Positions 43,866 through 54,400 of a stretch of DNA of 64,000 bases are shown here, piece by piece. The position numbers and the translations under genes are program-made. This DNA comes from Planctomycetaceae bacterium (GTDB lineage Bacteria; Planctomycetota; Planctomycetia; Planctomycetales; Planctomycetaceae), in NCBI GenBank assembly GCA_020638955.1, contig JACKHO010000005.1, forward strand, positions 372,001 through 436,000. Reading direction: 5' to 3'. Positions within the stretch are counted from its first letter, which is position 1. Each line of letters begins with the position of its first letter. The notes under the pieces are model-generated. The model saw nothing but the letters and a program-made list of their open reading frames with translations. It did not search any database and was not told where the DNA came from.

Positions 43866-44882
43866 TTAGCCGACGGTTTCGATGGTCTTCAGGACTCGCG
43901 CGACAATCGCGTATGGATCGGCCTGGGAGTTCGGACGACGATCTTCCAGGTAGCCTTTGTATGCATCGCCAGCGACGAACGAGTGAGGCACGCGAATCGA
44001 CGCACCACGGTTAGCAACACCGTAGTTGAATTTGTCGATCGACTGAGTTTCGTGCAGACCAGTCAAACGCAGGTGGTTGTCTGGGCCGTAAGCAGCAATG
44101 TGCTCTTCTTTGTACTTGTCGAAGGCAGCCATGAGTTTCTCGAAGTACTCTTTGCCACCCACTTCACGCAGCTTGGTGGTGGAGAAGTTGCAGTGCATGC
44201 CGGAGCCGTTCCAGTCGCCGCGAATTGGCTTGCAGTGCCATTCCACGTCCACGCCATACTTCTCGCAGAGACGCAGCAGGATGTAGCGAGCAACCCACAT
44301 GTCGTCGCCAATCTTCTTGCCGTTCTTGGCGAAAATCTGAAATTCCCACTGGCCTTTGGCGACTTCGGCGTTGATACCTTCGAGGTTGATTCCGGCATCG
44401 TGGCAGAGGTCCATATGCTCTTCGACGATTTCGCGAGCAATGGCACCGACGTTCTTGTAACCAACGCCTGTGTAGTAAGGTCCTTGAGGGGCAGGGTAAC
44501 CTTCTTCAGGGAAGCCGAGCGGACGACCATCCTGCATGAGGAAGTATTCCTGCTCCAAACCAACCCACAGTCCGCCATCTTCTTCGGCAATGTGAGCACG
44601 CGTGTTCGATGGGTGTGGACCCTTTTCTTTGGGAAGATGCACTTCGCACATTACGAGGAATGCATTGCGACGCGAGCTGTCTGGGTACAGAGCAACTGGG
44701 TGCAGCATGCAGTCCGAATCGTGACCTTCAGCCTGCTGGGTTGAGCTGCCGTCGAAGCCCCAAATCGGGCAATCTGCAACGCTGCTCGGTGCGGAGGAGA
44801 CGATCTTCGTCTTGCTGCGCAGATTCGGAACTGGCTGATATCCGTCCAGCCAAATGTACTCCAACTTGTAAAACTCAGACAC
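43866..44882 (-). CDS. glnA: Glutamine synthetase, type II (eukaryotic-like)
   Basis: A 338-residue enzyme that makes glutamine from glutamate, ammonia and ATP. The N-terminus (FYKLEYIWLDGYQPVPNLRS) and size are those of the decameric GSII type rather than the 450-470-residue GSI. Motifs: WGFDGSSTQQA, VGLEQEYFL, NGSGMHCNFST, and a late FNYGVANRGASIRVPHS. GTG 44882 is the start because GGAGG lies 7 nt upstream. A soluble histidine kinase lies upstream on the same strand. Confidence 0.93.
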   Translation of the reverse strand: MSEFYKLEYIWLDGYQPVPNLRSKTKIVSSAPSSVADCPIWGFDGSSTQQAEGHDSDCMLHPVALYPDSSRRNAFLVMCEVHLPKEKGPHPSNTRAHIAEEDGGLWVGLEQEYFLMQDGRPLGFPEEGYPAPQGPYYTGVGYKNVGAIAREIVEEHMDLCHDAGINLEGINAEVAKGQWEFQIFAKNGKKIGDDMWVARYILLRLCEKYGVDVEWHCKPIRGDWNGSGMHCNFSTTKLREVGGKEYFEKLMAAFDKYKEEHIAAYGPDNHLRLTGLHETQSIDKFNYGVANRGASIRVPHSFVAGDAYKGYLEDRRPNSQADPYAIVARVLKTIETVG

Positions 44883-45164
44883 CGTCGGTCCTCCACAAAT
44901 TCCAGGAACGCTCTTTTTTGAAGTGCAGCGACTCGCCTGTTCCCGCATTGGGGTGTCAGGTCTTTCGCCACGACCGCTCTTGACCGACAGGTCAAGATTG
45001 GTGCCGAGTCTAAAGTGGACAAAAGGCATTGCAAGTGACTTTGCCTCATGCCTTTGGAAGAAAAAAGCGAATCGCCAATAGCCTGCTTAAGGGCTTTGCA
45101 GAAACTGCCTAGCTTTCGTGCAAAGAGTGGTGGAAAACCAGATTCGCAGTGTCCTTGTGTACAC

Positions 45165-45929
45165 TCAGCTCTTGGCGGTCGGAAGTGCGATGACGAACCG
45201 GGTTCCCTTTCCCAAATCGCTGTCGCACCGAATGGTCCCGCCGTGCGACTCCACAATTTTGCGAACCGTTGGCAAACCCAAACCACTGCCACCCGGCTTG
45301 GTTGAGAAGAACACGTCGAACAATTTGCCACGAACCGCATCACTCATGCCGCAGCCGGTGTCGATGATTTCGAGCACAACCTGTCCGTCCTGAACTGACG
45401 TCTGCAGCTCGAGCAGCCCACCGTCCGGCATAGCCTGCTGTGCATTACGGACGAGATTGTTCAGCACCTGCTTCATGAGTCGCTGGTCAAGATTCACCAG
45501 CGGCAGGTTGCTTGCCAGGTGCGGACTGACATCAATGCCAAGCTGCTTCGCTTCGGGCCGATAGAACTCGATGAATTCTGTAACCATTCCATTCAAATCG
45601 GTGGGCTCGAGCATCAATTCGCCCGCGCGGGCGAAGTTGAGGAATGCTTCCAGCGTTTCCTCCAAATGAAAACATTCCTTCTGGATGCGGTCGAGCTTTC
45701 GACGCATACGATGCGCGGCCGGAAACTCCGACTCGTCCAGATCCTCGAACAGCAGTCCCAAATTCATCCGAATGGTGGACAAGGGATTCCGCACCTCGTG
45801 AGCCAAACCGCCAGCCAGGCTCGCGATTTCGGCATACCGCTCCCGGAGCTGTTGGCGTTCGGCATCCCCCAGAGTGGGCGACTCTGTTTTCGGGGGGCTC
45901 ACGTTGGTTGGTTCTTCGGAGGGAGGCAT
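45165..45929 (-). CDS. Soluble sensor histidine kinase (NtrB-like core)
   Basis: A 254-residue protein. HisKA contains the phospho-acceptor His44 (LAHEVRNPLSTIRMNL); the ATPase has the N box VLNNLVRNAQQAMPDGG, G1 IDTGCGM and G2 GSGLGLPTVRKIVESHGG. No sensor or membrane domain is evident beyond a short N-terminal region, so it is cytoplasmic. It lies 282 bp upstream of glnA, same strand. ATG 45929 was used; frames further upstream overlap the divergent gene starting at 45992. No response regulator was found nearby. Confidence 0.85.
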   Translation of the reverse strand: MPPSEEPTNVSPPKTESPTLGDAERQQLRERYAEIASLAGGLAHEVRNPLSTIRMNLGLLFEDLDESEFPAAHRMRRKLDRIQKECFHLEETLEAFLNFARAGELMLEPTDLNGMVTEFIEFYRPEAKQLGIDVSPHLASNLPLVNLDQRLMKQVLNNLVRNAQQAMPDGGLLELQTSVQDGQVVLEIIDTGCGMSDAVRGKLFDVFFSTKPGGSGLGLPTVRKIVESHGGTIRCDSDLGKGTRFVIALPTAKS

Positions 45930-45991
45930 TGTCTTAGAATAGGCGGTTGAGGTTTCCGTTCGCAATCCGTCCATCATCACGGCGTTCCCAG

Positions 45992-47401
45992 ATGTCGCTA
46001 TTCCGCTGTCAGTTGCTCGTCGTACCTTTTGTACTGGCTGTTCTATCGACGTCAGCACTTCAGGTTGACGCGGCCGAACCGCTCAAGCCGTGCAAGATTG
46101 TCATTCGTGATGACGAAAACGGCTGGCCGGTGCCGCTCGTCGAACTGCGAACCACACATAACGTCCGATTCACCTCGGACAACGCAGGAGTCATTGCCTT
46201 TGATCTCCCAGAACTCATGGGGGTCGAGACGTGGTTTCATGTCGAAGGGCACGGCTATTCCGTGAAGCCCGACGGATTCGGTTATCGCGGCGTCAAACTG
46301 ACTCCCAAGCCCGGCGGCATGTTGGAAGTGAAAGTGCATCGCGAATTGCCTGGGAAGCGTTTAGGCCGCATTACCGGCGGTGGGATTTTCGGTGAAAGCC
46401 AGCAGCTCGGTGAAGAGCTGGACTGGCGGGAACAGAAAATCCTCGGCTGCGACAGCGTACAGAATGCGGTGCACAACGGTCATTTGTACTGGGGCTGGGG
46501 CGACACCACTTTGCCGGGATATCCTCTCGGTCGCTTCCACATGATTGGAGCCACAACCACACTCCAGCCACTGGAAGCATTCCAGCCTCCCATTCGACTT
46601 CGCTATGACTACTTCACCGACAACAAAGGCACGCCCCGTAATGTCGCTCAAATGCCCGGCGAGGGACCGACCTGGCTGTCGGGCTTTGTCAGCCTGAAGG
46701 ACAAAGCAGGGAAAGCCCACCTCGTCGCTACCTATTCCAAAATCAAACCACCACTCTCAGAGTACGAGCGGGGCTTATGCGTCTGGAATGAAGAAACGAA
46801 AGTCTTCGACAGGTTCAAAGTGCTATGGACCAAATCTGACGAGCAGCGACGACCACCAAGCGCGCCCATTGGGCATGTCAATTTGTGGACCGATGAATCG
46901 GGCACGGAGTGGGCCCTGTTTGGCGACCCACTCATCACTTTTCGCTGCCCGGCCCGTTTCGAAAGCTGGTCCAATCCCGACGCTTGGGAGACTGTCGACA
47001 GTCAACAAGCACCGCTGGCTCTTGGTACAGGCAAACCAATTACACCACACCGCGGCGCCATTGCCTGGAACGAATTCCGCCACAAGTGGGTGATGATATT
47101 CACGCAGTACGGAGGCGACACTTCAGCATTTGGCGATATCTGGTATGCCGAAGCGCACGAGCCCACCGGTCCGTGGGCCAAAGCAGTGAAAGTTGTGACC
47201 CACAACAAATACACCTTCTACAACCCCCAGCTGCATCCCGAGTTTACGAAACCCGACTCACCCATTCTGCTATTCGAAGCAACCTTCACCCACACGTTTT
47301 CCAAGACCGAAACGCCCACGCCTCGGCAAGACTACAATCAGGTCCTCTACCGCCTCGATTTGGATGAACTGGCAAAGGCGCTGGATGCGCCCGGAAACTG
47401 A
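45992..47401 (+). CDS. Secreted beta-propeller-like protein, glycosidase-like fold
   Basis: A 469-residue protein with a signal peptide (MSLFRCQLLVVPFVLAVLST...). A small N-terminal beta-sandwich (KPCKIVIRDDENGWPVPLVE) comes first, then repeated aromatic strands (NGHLYWGWGDTTL, HVNLWTDESGTEWALFGDP, WVMIFTQYGGDTSAFGDIWY, PTGPWAKAVKV) suggest a five-bladed propeller of the GH43/DUF4185 type. Carbohydrate binding or cleavage is inferred only. It is divergent from the histidine kinase gene. Confidence 0.65.
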   Translation: MSLFRCQLLVVPFVLAVLSTSALQVDAAEPLKPCKIVIRDDENGWPVPLVELRTTHNVRFTSDNAGVIAFDLPELMGVETWFHVEGHGYSVKPDGFGYRGVKLTPKPGGMLEVKVHRELPGKRLGRITGGGIFGESQQLGEELDWREQKILGCDSVQNAVHNGHLYWGWGDTTLPGYPLGRFHMIGATTTLQPLEAFQPPIRLRYDYFTDNKGTPRNVAQMPGEGPTWLSGFVSLKDKAGKAHLVATYSKIKPPLSEYERGLCVWNEETKVFDRFKVLWTKSDEQRRPPSAPIGHVNLWTDESGTEWALFGDPLITFRCPARFESWSNPDAWETVDSQQAPLALGTGKPITPHRGAIAWNEFRHKWVMIFTQYGGDTSAFGDIWYAEAHEPTGPWAKAVKVVTHNKYTFYNPQLHPEFTKPDSPILLFEATFTHTFSKTETPTPRQDYNQVLYRLDLDELAKALDAPGN

Positions 47402-47622
47402 CGATCTGGTCGGCTCGGCCTGAGAGTTGTCAATCGACGTTCTTCGTTCGCCAATTTTCCTCAGTTACCCACCCATAACAAACCACACTGTTGGAAGCAG
47501 TCGCACAAACATGCAGGCTGAAACCAAATCTCATGCAAGCGCGATGATCGTGCGTGGACGGGAGGTCCATCTGGACGACGAAATGAGAGAACGGAGTGTT
47601 TTCTCTCAAATTCGGTGAATGG

Positions 47623-50007
47623 ATGCCCGGTATGACTATCGCAAACCGCATGAAAAGTGCGCGGGTCTGGTCGTTTTTTAGTCTCGCTTCGCTCGTCATT
47701 CTGCTCGCCAGCGTGTTCCCTGCCAAGGCTTACGCGCAGGGCAATGACATCCTGTTCCGGTCAGCGCTGTTCGATGATGTCTTCAGCACCGATGACTTTG
47801 TCAACGATCCCTTCACCGCGCCGGGCAGTTCCGGCTGGATTACGCACCTCGGAGGTGACGGTCCGGGAACCCGCCCGTTTACCGAACTGGGTGGTCTGGT
47901 TCCCATCTATACACCGAATGGTGCCTGGCTGTTTCAGGGAAGTGGTCGTATCACAAATGATGGCAAAGGGGGGACATCGCTTGTTACCACCCGACGTTTC
48001 ATTGTGGGGGATTTCATCATCGGCGGGTACGGCTCCTATGACATTACCCAATCACAACACAATAACACGTTTCATCAGTTGGGTTTCGGCGGTGAAGTGC
48101 TAACGAACGGCTTATGGAGCCTGCGGGGAAGTGCCGTATTCCCAGTTGGTCCGCAGACACAGAATGTCAGCAGCGGAATGGGCGCTCTGGGAACCGTCTA
48201 CTATCAGGGGAACAACCTGCTCGTCGATGGCATCAATACATTACAGAATGATGACGTGGCATTGCGTAACATCAGCGTCGAAGTCGCGCGTGGTCTGGGA
48301 GACTGGTCAGGCGAAGCATTCGTTGGCTATTACAACCTGCAGGGCCCGGGCTGCGGCAGCACGGACGGTTTTCAGGTTGGTGTGCGCGGCTACATTACGC
48401 CAAGCCTGAAAGGGAACATTGCCGTCTCGGATGATCCTCTCTTCGGAACAAACGTCTTCGGTGGCTTCACGTTCTTCTTCGGCGGCGCCGGTGGAAGGGC
48501 TCCCGAAACGCTCTACGACATGTTGACCCTGCCCGTCGAACGAACCAATCAGCAGGTCGCCATCAAGAATGTGCAGTCCGGAACCTTCGTCCCCGGCACT
48601 GTGGTCCTGACCGATGGTGGCGTGCCCATTACCATTACCCATGTGAACAACAATGCCATGGGCCTCAACCTCGGTACGTTTGAAGATCCCTTCCAGACAC
48701 TGCCGGCAACTCAACCAACCGACATTGTGCTGTTGCATCATGACAGCGTGTTCAGCAATCAGTCCTATACACTTGATCCCGGCCAGCGACTGCTTGGCGA
48801 AGGGGATGGGAACGAGAACTCTGTCTTCACCGACCAGTTCGGCAACATCAACCTGCCGTCGACCGACGGCGGAACCGGAGTGCGACCGACCATTACCGCT
48901 CCCTTTGCCCAGTACGCCGTCTACGGTGCTTCGAACACCGAGGTCGCCAACATTGTCATTGACAATCTGGGAAACACTTTCCGCGGCGGCATGATGTATG
49001 ACGGGATGAACGCCAACTTCAATCACGTTGTCATCGATGGCGGTCTTTCCGGCATGGAAATCAACAACGGGACCGGACTCTACGCGTTCAACGACGTCCA
49101 CTTCATCGATCAATCAGAGGGAACAATTAGCATTTCTGGCGGCTCGGCTGATTACACGTTTGACGCAACGTCAACCATTGACGAGGGAGCGACCCCCTTC
49201 TACGTCGGCGGACACACGGGTTCGATTACGTATGATGGAACAATTAATGCCGACAGCCAGGGCTTGCAGTTCTTCGACGCCGATGGAACCTACACCTTCA
49301 ATGGCCAGTTCACCAACGTCGGTAACAATGCGGGTATTGATATCAGTGGTGGTTCCTCGGGGACGTTCACGTTTGCGAATACGGACATCACCCGCACGGC
49401 TGGTGGTTCCGTCATCAACATTGCCGACCACGACACCGGAACCGTAACCTTCGGTCCCAACTCTTCAATCGCAGCAACTGACGGAGTTGGACTGCGGTTC
49501 AATAATGCTGATGGAACCTACAACTTCGAAAGCCCCATCGCACTCAACGGTGGTGATGCGGGCATTGACATTATTGGCGGCAGCGATGGAACGTTTACGT
49601 TCTCCGGCCCGACAAACATCACCAACAGCACGGGTATTGCCGTAAATATCGATGGTGGTATGGGCGGTCAGAATGCCAATGTCCGCTTTACCGACCTGTT
49701 AATTCACCAGTCGGTCGGTGATGGCGTCCGTGCCGTCAACACCGACACCCTGTTCATTGGCTTCGGCGGGATGGGGACCAACTCCATTGAGAACTTCACA
49801 GGCAGTGGTGTCTTCCTCGACGGTATCAACAACTTCACGCTGGACAACACGACCATCACAAACAACGGCGGCGGCACGTTCACCATCGACACAGCCAACA
49901 GCAATCTCAGCGGTTCCGGCAACACTGCCATGCCATTCAGCTCGAACGACGGCGGCGGCAACACCGGCACCATTCAGTTCAACGGCGGGGCCGATACGGC
50001 GCCGTAA
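47623..50007 (+). CDS. Large secreted beta-helix protein with barrel-like N-terminus
   Basis: About 794 residues, with a signal peptide (MKSARVWSFFSLASLVILLASV..., cleavage after AYA). The first ~260 residues (GSYDITQSQHNNTFHQLGFG, GYITPSLKGNIAVSDDPLFG) resemble an inverse-autotransporter beta-barrel as found in other planctomycete surface proteins. From about residue 350 on come repeated G/T/D-rich rungs (NADGTYNFESPIALNGGDA, DADGTYTFNGQFTNVGNN) of a right-handed beta-helix. Starts at 47623, 47632 and 47650 are all possible; none has a strong ribosome binding site. Surface location is inferred. Confidence 0.7.
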   Translation: MPGMTIANRMKSARVWSFFSLASLVILLASVFPAKAYAQGNDILFRSALFDDVFSTDDFVNDPFTAPGSSGWITHLGGDGPGTRPFTELGGLVPIYTPNGAWLFQGSGRITNDGKGGTSLVTTRRFIVGDFIIGGYGSYDITQSQHNNTFHQLGFGGEVLTNGLWSLRGSAVFPVGPQTQNVSSGMGALGTVYYQGNNLLVDGINTLQNDDVALRNISVEVARGLGDWSGEAFVGYYNLQGPGCGSTDGFQVGVRGYITPSLKGNIAVSDDPLFGTNVFGGFTFFFGGAGGRAPETLYDMLTLPVERTNQQVAIKNVQSGTFVPGTVVLTDGGVPITITHVNNNAMGLNLGTFEDPFQTLPATQPTDIVLLHHDSVFSNQSYTLDPGQRLLGEGDGNENSVFTDQFGNINLPSTDGGTGVRPTITAPFAQYAVYGASNTEVANIVIDNLGNTFRGGMMYDGMNANFNHVVIDGGLSGMEINNGTGLYAFNDVHFIDQSEGTISISGGSADYTFDATSTIDEGATPFYVGGHTGSITYDGTINADSQGLQFFDADGTYTFNGQFTNVGNNAGIDISGGSSGTFTFANTDITRTAGGSVINIADHDTGTVTFGPNSSIAATDGVGLRFNNADGTYNFESPIALNGGDAGIDIIGGSDGTFTFSGPTNITNSTGIAVNIDGGMGGQNANVRFTDLLIHQSVGDGVRAVNTDTLFIGFGGMGTNSIENFTGSGVFLDGINNFTLDNTTITNNGGGTFTIDTANSNLSGSGNTAMPFSSNDGGGNTGTIQFNGGADTAP

Positions 50008-50019
50008 TGGCTCGGCCCG

Positions 50020-51423
50020 CTACGACAGAATGTCGTGAATAACTTTTCCGTGGACATCAGTCAGCCGGAAGTCCCGACCGGCGTAGCGGTAGGTGAGTCG
50101 CTCGTGGTCGAAACCGAGCAGGTGCAGAATGGTGGCGTGCAAATCGTGTACGCTGGTGGGATTCTCTACCGCCTGGAAACCAAATTCATCGGTTGCTCCA
50201 TAGGTGGTTCCGCCCCTCACGCCGCCACCAGCCATCCAGACGCTGAACCCCCAGTGGTTGTGGTCACGTCCCAGTCGAGAATCGCCAGCGCCCGTCAGTT
50301 CAACCGTAGGAGTCCGGCCAAACTCTCCTCCCCAAATGACCAGCGTCTCTTCAAACAAGCCGCGTTGTTTCAGGTCGGTGAGGAGTGCATCAATGGCGGG
50401 GTCGAGTTGCCCCGCCAAGTTGCGATGGTTCCCTTCGATGTTGTCATGGTTATCCCAGGGCTGTCCCGCCCCATGCCATAGCTGCACGTAGCGCACGCCG
50501 CGTTCCAGCAACCGCCGGGCGATGAGCGTTTGCCGACCATGCACTCCTTCGCCGTACATTTCCTGGATGTGCTTCGGTTCATCGGAAATGTCGAACGCCT
50601 CGGCGGCTCCCATTTGCATGCGGAAAGCGAGTTCGTAGGACTGAATGCGGGCATCGAGCCGGTCATCATCACGCTCGGCGGCGTGTCGACGGTTCCAAAG
50701 TTGCAGCAAATCAAGCTGTTCCCGCTGCCGCTTTTGCGAAATGTGAGGATGAGCAATGTTCTCAATCAGTTTGCTGAGTTCACGGTGCTGTGAGTCGATG
50801 TACGTTCCCTGAAGCGATCCCGGCAGAAATCCCGCCTGCCAGTTTTCGTTGTCTTTGATGGGCAGCCCGCCGGGGCACATGGCAATGAATCCCGGCAAAT
50901 TCTTGTTCTCGCTCCCCAGTCCGTACAGCACCCAGGACCCAACACTTGGCCGAGCCTGAATGGAGTCGCCGCAGTTCATGAGCATGAGCGATGGCTCATG
51001 GTTCGGAACCGCCGCGTGCATGGATTTGATCACAGCAATGTCGTCGATGTGTTTCGCCGTCCGCGAAAAGATTTCGCTGACTTCAATACCCGACTCGCCG
51101 TACTTCTGGAACTTGAAGGGCGACGGGAAGGCCGCACCCGTCTTGCGTTCGGTAGTAAGCGTATTGGCCAGCGGCTTACCCGCATGCTCCTGCAGTGCCG
51201 GTTTGTAGTCGAATGTATCAACGTGCGACGGGCCGCCGTTCAGGAAGAAGTGAATCACACGTTTCACTTTGCCAGGAAAGTGTGCACCGAGCGGACCATT
51301 TCCCGCGTTCTCCCCAGCAGCGAAACCTTCGTCACTGAACAGCGACTGCAGTGCCAGCGAACCGAACCCAAGTGCGGAGGTCCCCAGCATTTGGCGTCGT
51401 GAGTAAGGCAATTGATGGAACAT
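50020..51423 (-). CDS. DUF1501 (sulfatase-like) secreted protein
   Basis: A 467-residue protein with a Tat-type N-terminus (SRRQMLGTSALGFGSLAL). The DUF1501 motifs VIHFFLNGGPSHVDTFDYKP, YGLGSENKNLPGF, GVRYVQLWHGAGQPWDNHD, VIWGGEFGRTPTVE and GRDHNHWGFSVWMAGGGVRG are all present. Members are alkaline-phosphatase-superfamily-like and always pair with DUF1549/DUF1553 proteins in planctomycetes. ATG 51423 is chosen. The partner PSD1 gene ends 28 bp upstream on the same strand, so they form an operon. Confidence 0.9.
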   Translation of the reverse strand: MFHQLPYSRRQMLGTSALGFGSLALQSLFSDEGFAAGENAGNGPLGAHFPGKVKRVIHFFLNGGPSHVDTFDYKPALQEHAGKPLANTLTTERKTGAAFPSPFKFQKYGESGIEVSEIFSRTAKHIDDIAVIKSMHAAVPNHEPSLMLMNCGDSIQARPSVGSWVLYGLGSENKNLPGFIAMCPGGLPIKDNENWQAGFLPGSLQGTYIDSQHRELSKLIENIAHPHISQKRQREQLDLLQLWNRRHAAERDDDRLDARIQSYELAFRMQMGAAEAFDISDEPKHIQEMYGEGVHGRQTLIARRLLERGVRYVQLWHGAGQPWDNHDNIEGNHRNLAGQLDPAIDALLTDLKQRGLFEETLVIWGGEFGRTPTVELTGAGDSRLGRDHNHWGFSVWMAGGGVRGGTTYGATDEFGFQAVENPTSVHDLHATILHLLGFDHERLTYRYAGRDFRLTDVHGKVIHDILS

Positions 51424-51451
51424 GTTTTGTTCTCGTTGTCTGCAGGTTGAT

Positions 51452-54400
51452 TTAATCAACAAACAGGAATTCATTGGTGCAGAGCAGCGCCTGCGCCAAC
51501 TGTTCCCAGCCGTTCAGTTGCTGCACCGTATCGACCGGGAAATCGAGTTGGGAATTCCAAACAGATTCACCGTTCTGTTCGGCAAGGGCGATTTCCCACA
51601 GGAACTGGTCGCTGTTGAGCACTTCGTGAATGTCGATGACAAAGTCAATTGTCTCACCCGCCTCCACTTCAATGGATTCCACATTCAACTCCGTCGGCTG
51701 TTGATGACTATGCTCCGACTTCAATACGCCCGCACGTGAACTGACAAGGTACGCTTTGACGCCATCACCCGCCGCTGGTTCGTTGATGAGCGTCGACTTA
51801 ATCTGAATGGTCACTTTCCGCGGAGCAACCCAGCGCCGAATGGCCATGTGCGCATGGTCATTCCCAGGATGCCCGCCCGTCGCGGTGAGTTGTACCCAGC
51901 CAAGTTTGGCATCGGGCCAGGCCGCACCACCCTGCCAGGCTGTACCTGTAAAATGTGGCAGTGGTTCAAATGCGGTCGTCTTGCCTTCCGCTTCATTGAC
52001 GGTTCCGAATCCGTACTGCCAGTCCTTGGCGGTTTCGCGTGGCGTCGCCTGAGGTGTCTGTTCGGCAAGTTCGACAAACTGCAACGCTTCGGAAAGTTCC
52101 GTCTCCGTAGGATTGCGTCCCAACGTGCGGCGAAACAGATTTTGCATTAACTGTTCGGGCGAAGTGCTCCCCTCGGGCCGCTCGGCGAGCTTTCGCACCT
52201 GTTCCAGCATTAAGGGATGATTCAGCAGAAACAGCGACTGCTGCGGAACCGTCGTTTCGCTGCGCTGCGGGATGTGCAAGTCAGGATTCGCGAAGTCGAA
52301 CACGCGCAGCGTGCTGGGGAGATACTGCCGGTCAATTAATCCATACAACGTACGGCGTGTGGGATACGGTGCCGTGAAGAGTTCTCTCGGTTTGCCACCC
52401 ACAGTTCTGTCGAGGCTTCCGGCGGCAGACAAGAGTGAATCTCGGAATTCTTCAAACGTGAGTCGGTGTCGATTCATTTTCCACAGCAGTCGATTCTCAG
52501 GATCCAGCTTCCGCGCTCGCACCTGCATTTCGGCATCCTGCGTCGCGACGGACGACTGCTGGAACGTGTTCGACAGCAGAATGAGTCGATGCAGCTTCTT
52601 CAGGCTCCAGTCGTTTTCTACAAACCACGTCGCCAGCCAGTCGAGCAATTCGGGATGCGACGGCGGCTGAGCTCGTAAACCGAAGTCGCTGGGCGTGCGG
52701 ACAAGTCCCTCACCAAAATGCTGCGTCCAGACCCGGTTCACAATAACGCGAGCCGTCAAAGGATTGTTCGGCGATGCAATGGCCTCGGCCAGTTCGAGAC
52801 GTCCGCTGCCCTGTGAGAATGGCTTCCTGACGTCGCCGCTGACGACCTTCAGGAATTGCCGAGGCACGTCATCACCGAAATTCACAGGATTGCCGCGCCG
52901 CAGGATTTGTGGTTCAGACGGAACTTCTGCATCACGCAGCGTGACAGCATGGGCCACCGCTTCACCCGACTGAATAATCCAGCGATCCACTTCGCCCTGC
53001 ACTTTCCAGAGCGCGTTGATGGTGTCCGTGTCGAAAAAAGTCTCGACATGCACCATGGGCTGATTTGGAACCTGACTCGGTGCATCGGGCCCGTAAAGCA
53101 CACCCCGTACCTGTTCCGCTTCAGGTGTCGGCAGGGAACCGGGTTTCTCTTCTCCCTCGGCAACGGTCTGCGACTGTTTCCATTGCTCGTCGATTTGTTT
53201 CAGCAGGTCACCATATTTGGTGACGACTTCATCAAAACTGGCGGGGGGGGACGCGAAGATCTCGCGTACGAGTGGATTCAACTTGTCCGGTGACAGCTCC
53301 TGCAATTGCCGCGTCACAGATTCCGCCTGCTCGGCGAATTGTTCCCCCTCAAACTCCCGATACGCATGCCACGCCGCGAACACCGGCTCTCCTTCGACCT
53401 GTGAGCGATGCAGCCACGCCTGCCAGCGACGCACGAATGCGGGCAACAAATCGGTCTTGGAGAAGACCTGATCAAATCCCTGCGCTGGATACTTTTCCAA
53501 CTCACGCTGTGACTGGAGGTAGTCAGTCACCCGACTGCGGGCTCGTTCAGAGGACTCATCGCGCGCAGCTGTCAATTGCTGGTCGAGTTCGGCCTGTCGC
53601 TTGGCGAGTTCTGCATCAAACCCCTCAGAGGCATCGTCGGAATGCAGTCGCACCAGTTCTTCTTCGCTGCTGGCGAACACACCGTACAGGGAATAGTAGT
53701 CTGCCGTGGGAATTGGATCGTATTTGTGATCATGACAGCGGGCACACGCGACGGTGAGTCCCAGCGTGCCGCGGCAAACAGTGTCGATGCGGTCATCAAT
53801 AATATCCCACGGCACTCCCAGGAATCGACGGCCCAGTGTGAGAAATCCCATTGCCGCCAGGTCGGACTGGTCATGTCCATCAACCTGGTCGGCCGCAATT
53901 TGCAGACGCAGGAAATCGTCGTACGGCAAATCGCGGTTCAGTGCCTCCACGACCCAGTCGCGGTAAACCCAGGCATGCACCCAGAACCGTTCTTCACGCG
54001 CGTAGACATACCCTTTCGTGTCCGAATAGCGGGCCACGTCAAGCCAGTGCCGCGCCCATTGCTCTCCATACTGCGGCGAGTCGAGTAGTTCATCCACCAG
54101 CTTCTCGTATGCCTGTTCGTCCGTTGAATTGACGAACGACTCAATTCGTTCCACCGACAACGGCAGACCGGTCACTGTGTAACCCACGCGACGGGCCAGC
54201 GTACGACGATCAGCCTGTTGCGAGGGACCCAGATTGTTCGCTTCCAACTTCGCGAGCACAAAGTTGTCGATGGGATTACGACACCAGCTTGTATTTTGGA
54301 CCGCAGGCACATCCGGCTTCGTCACCGGCTGAAACGCCCAGTGATTTCTCGCCCGTTCTTCACTCGGCGACACGACAGGGATGTTGGCCGGCCAGGGTGC

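Noticed and set aside
48307..49113. Minus-strand frame of 268 codons in the beta-helix gene
   Set aside because: Antisense to a repetitive Gly/Thr/Asp-rich gene; composition reflects codon shadow, no known motifs.
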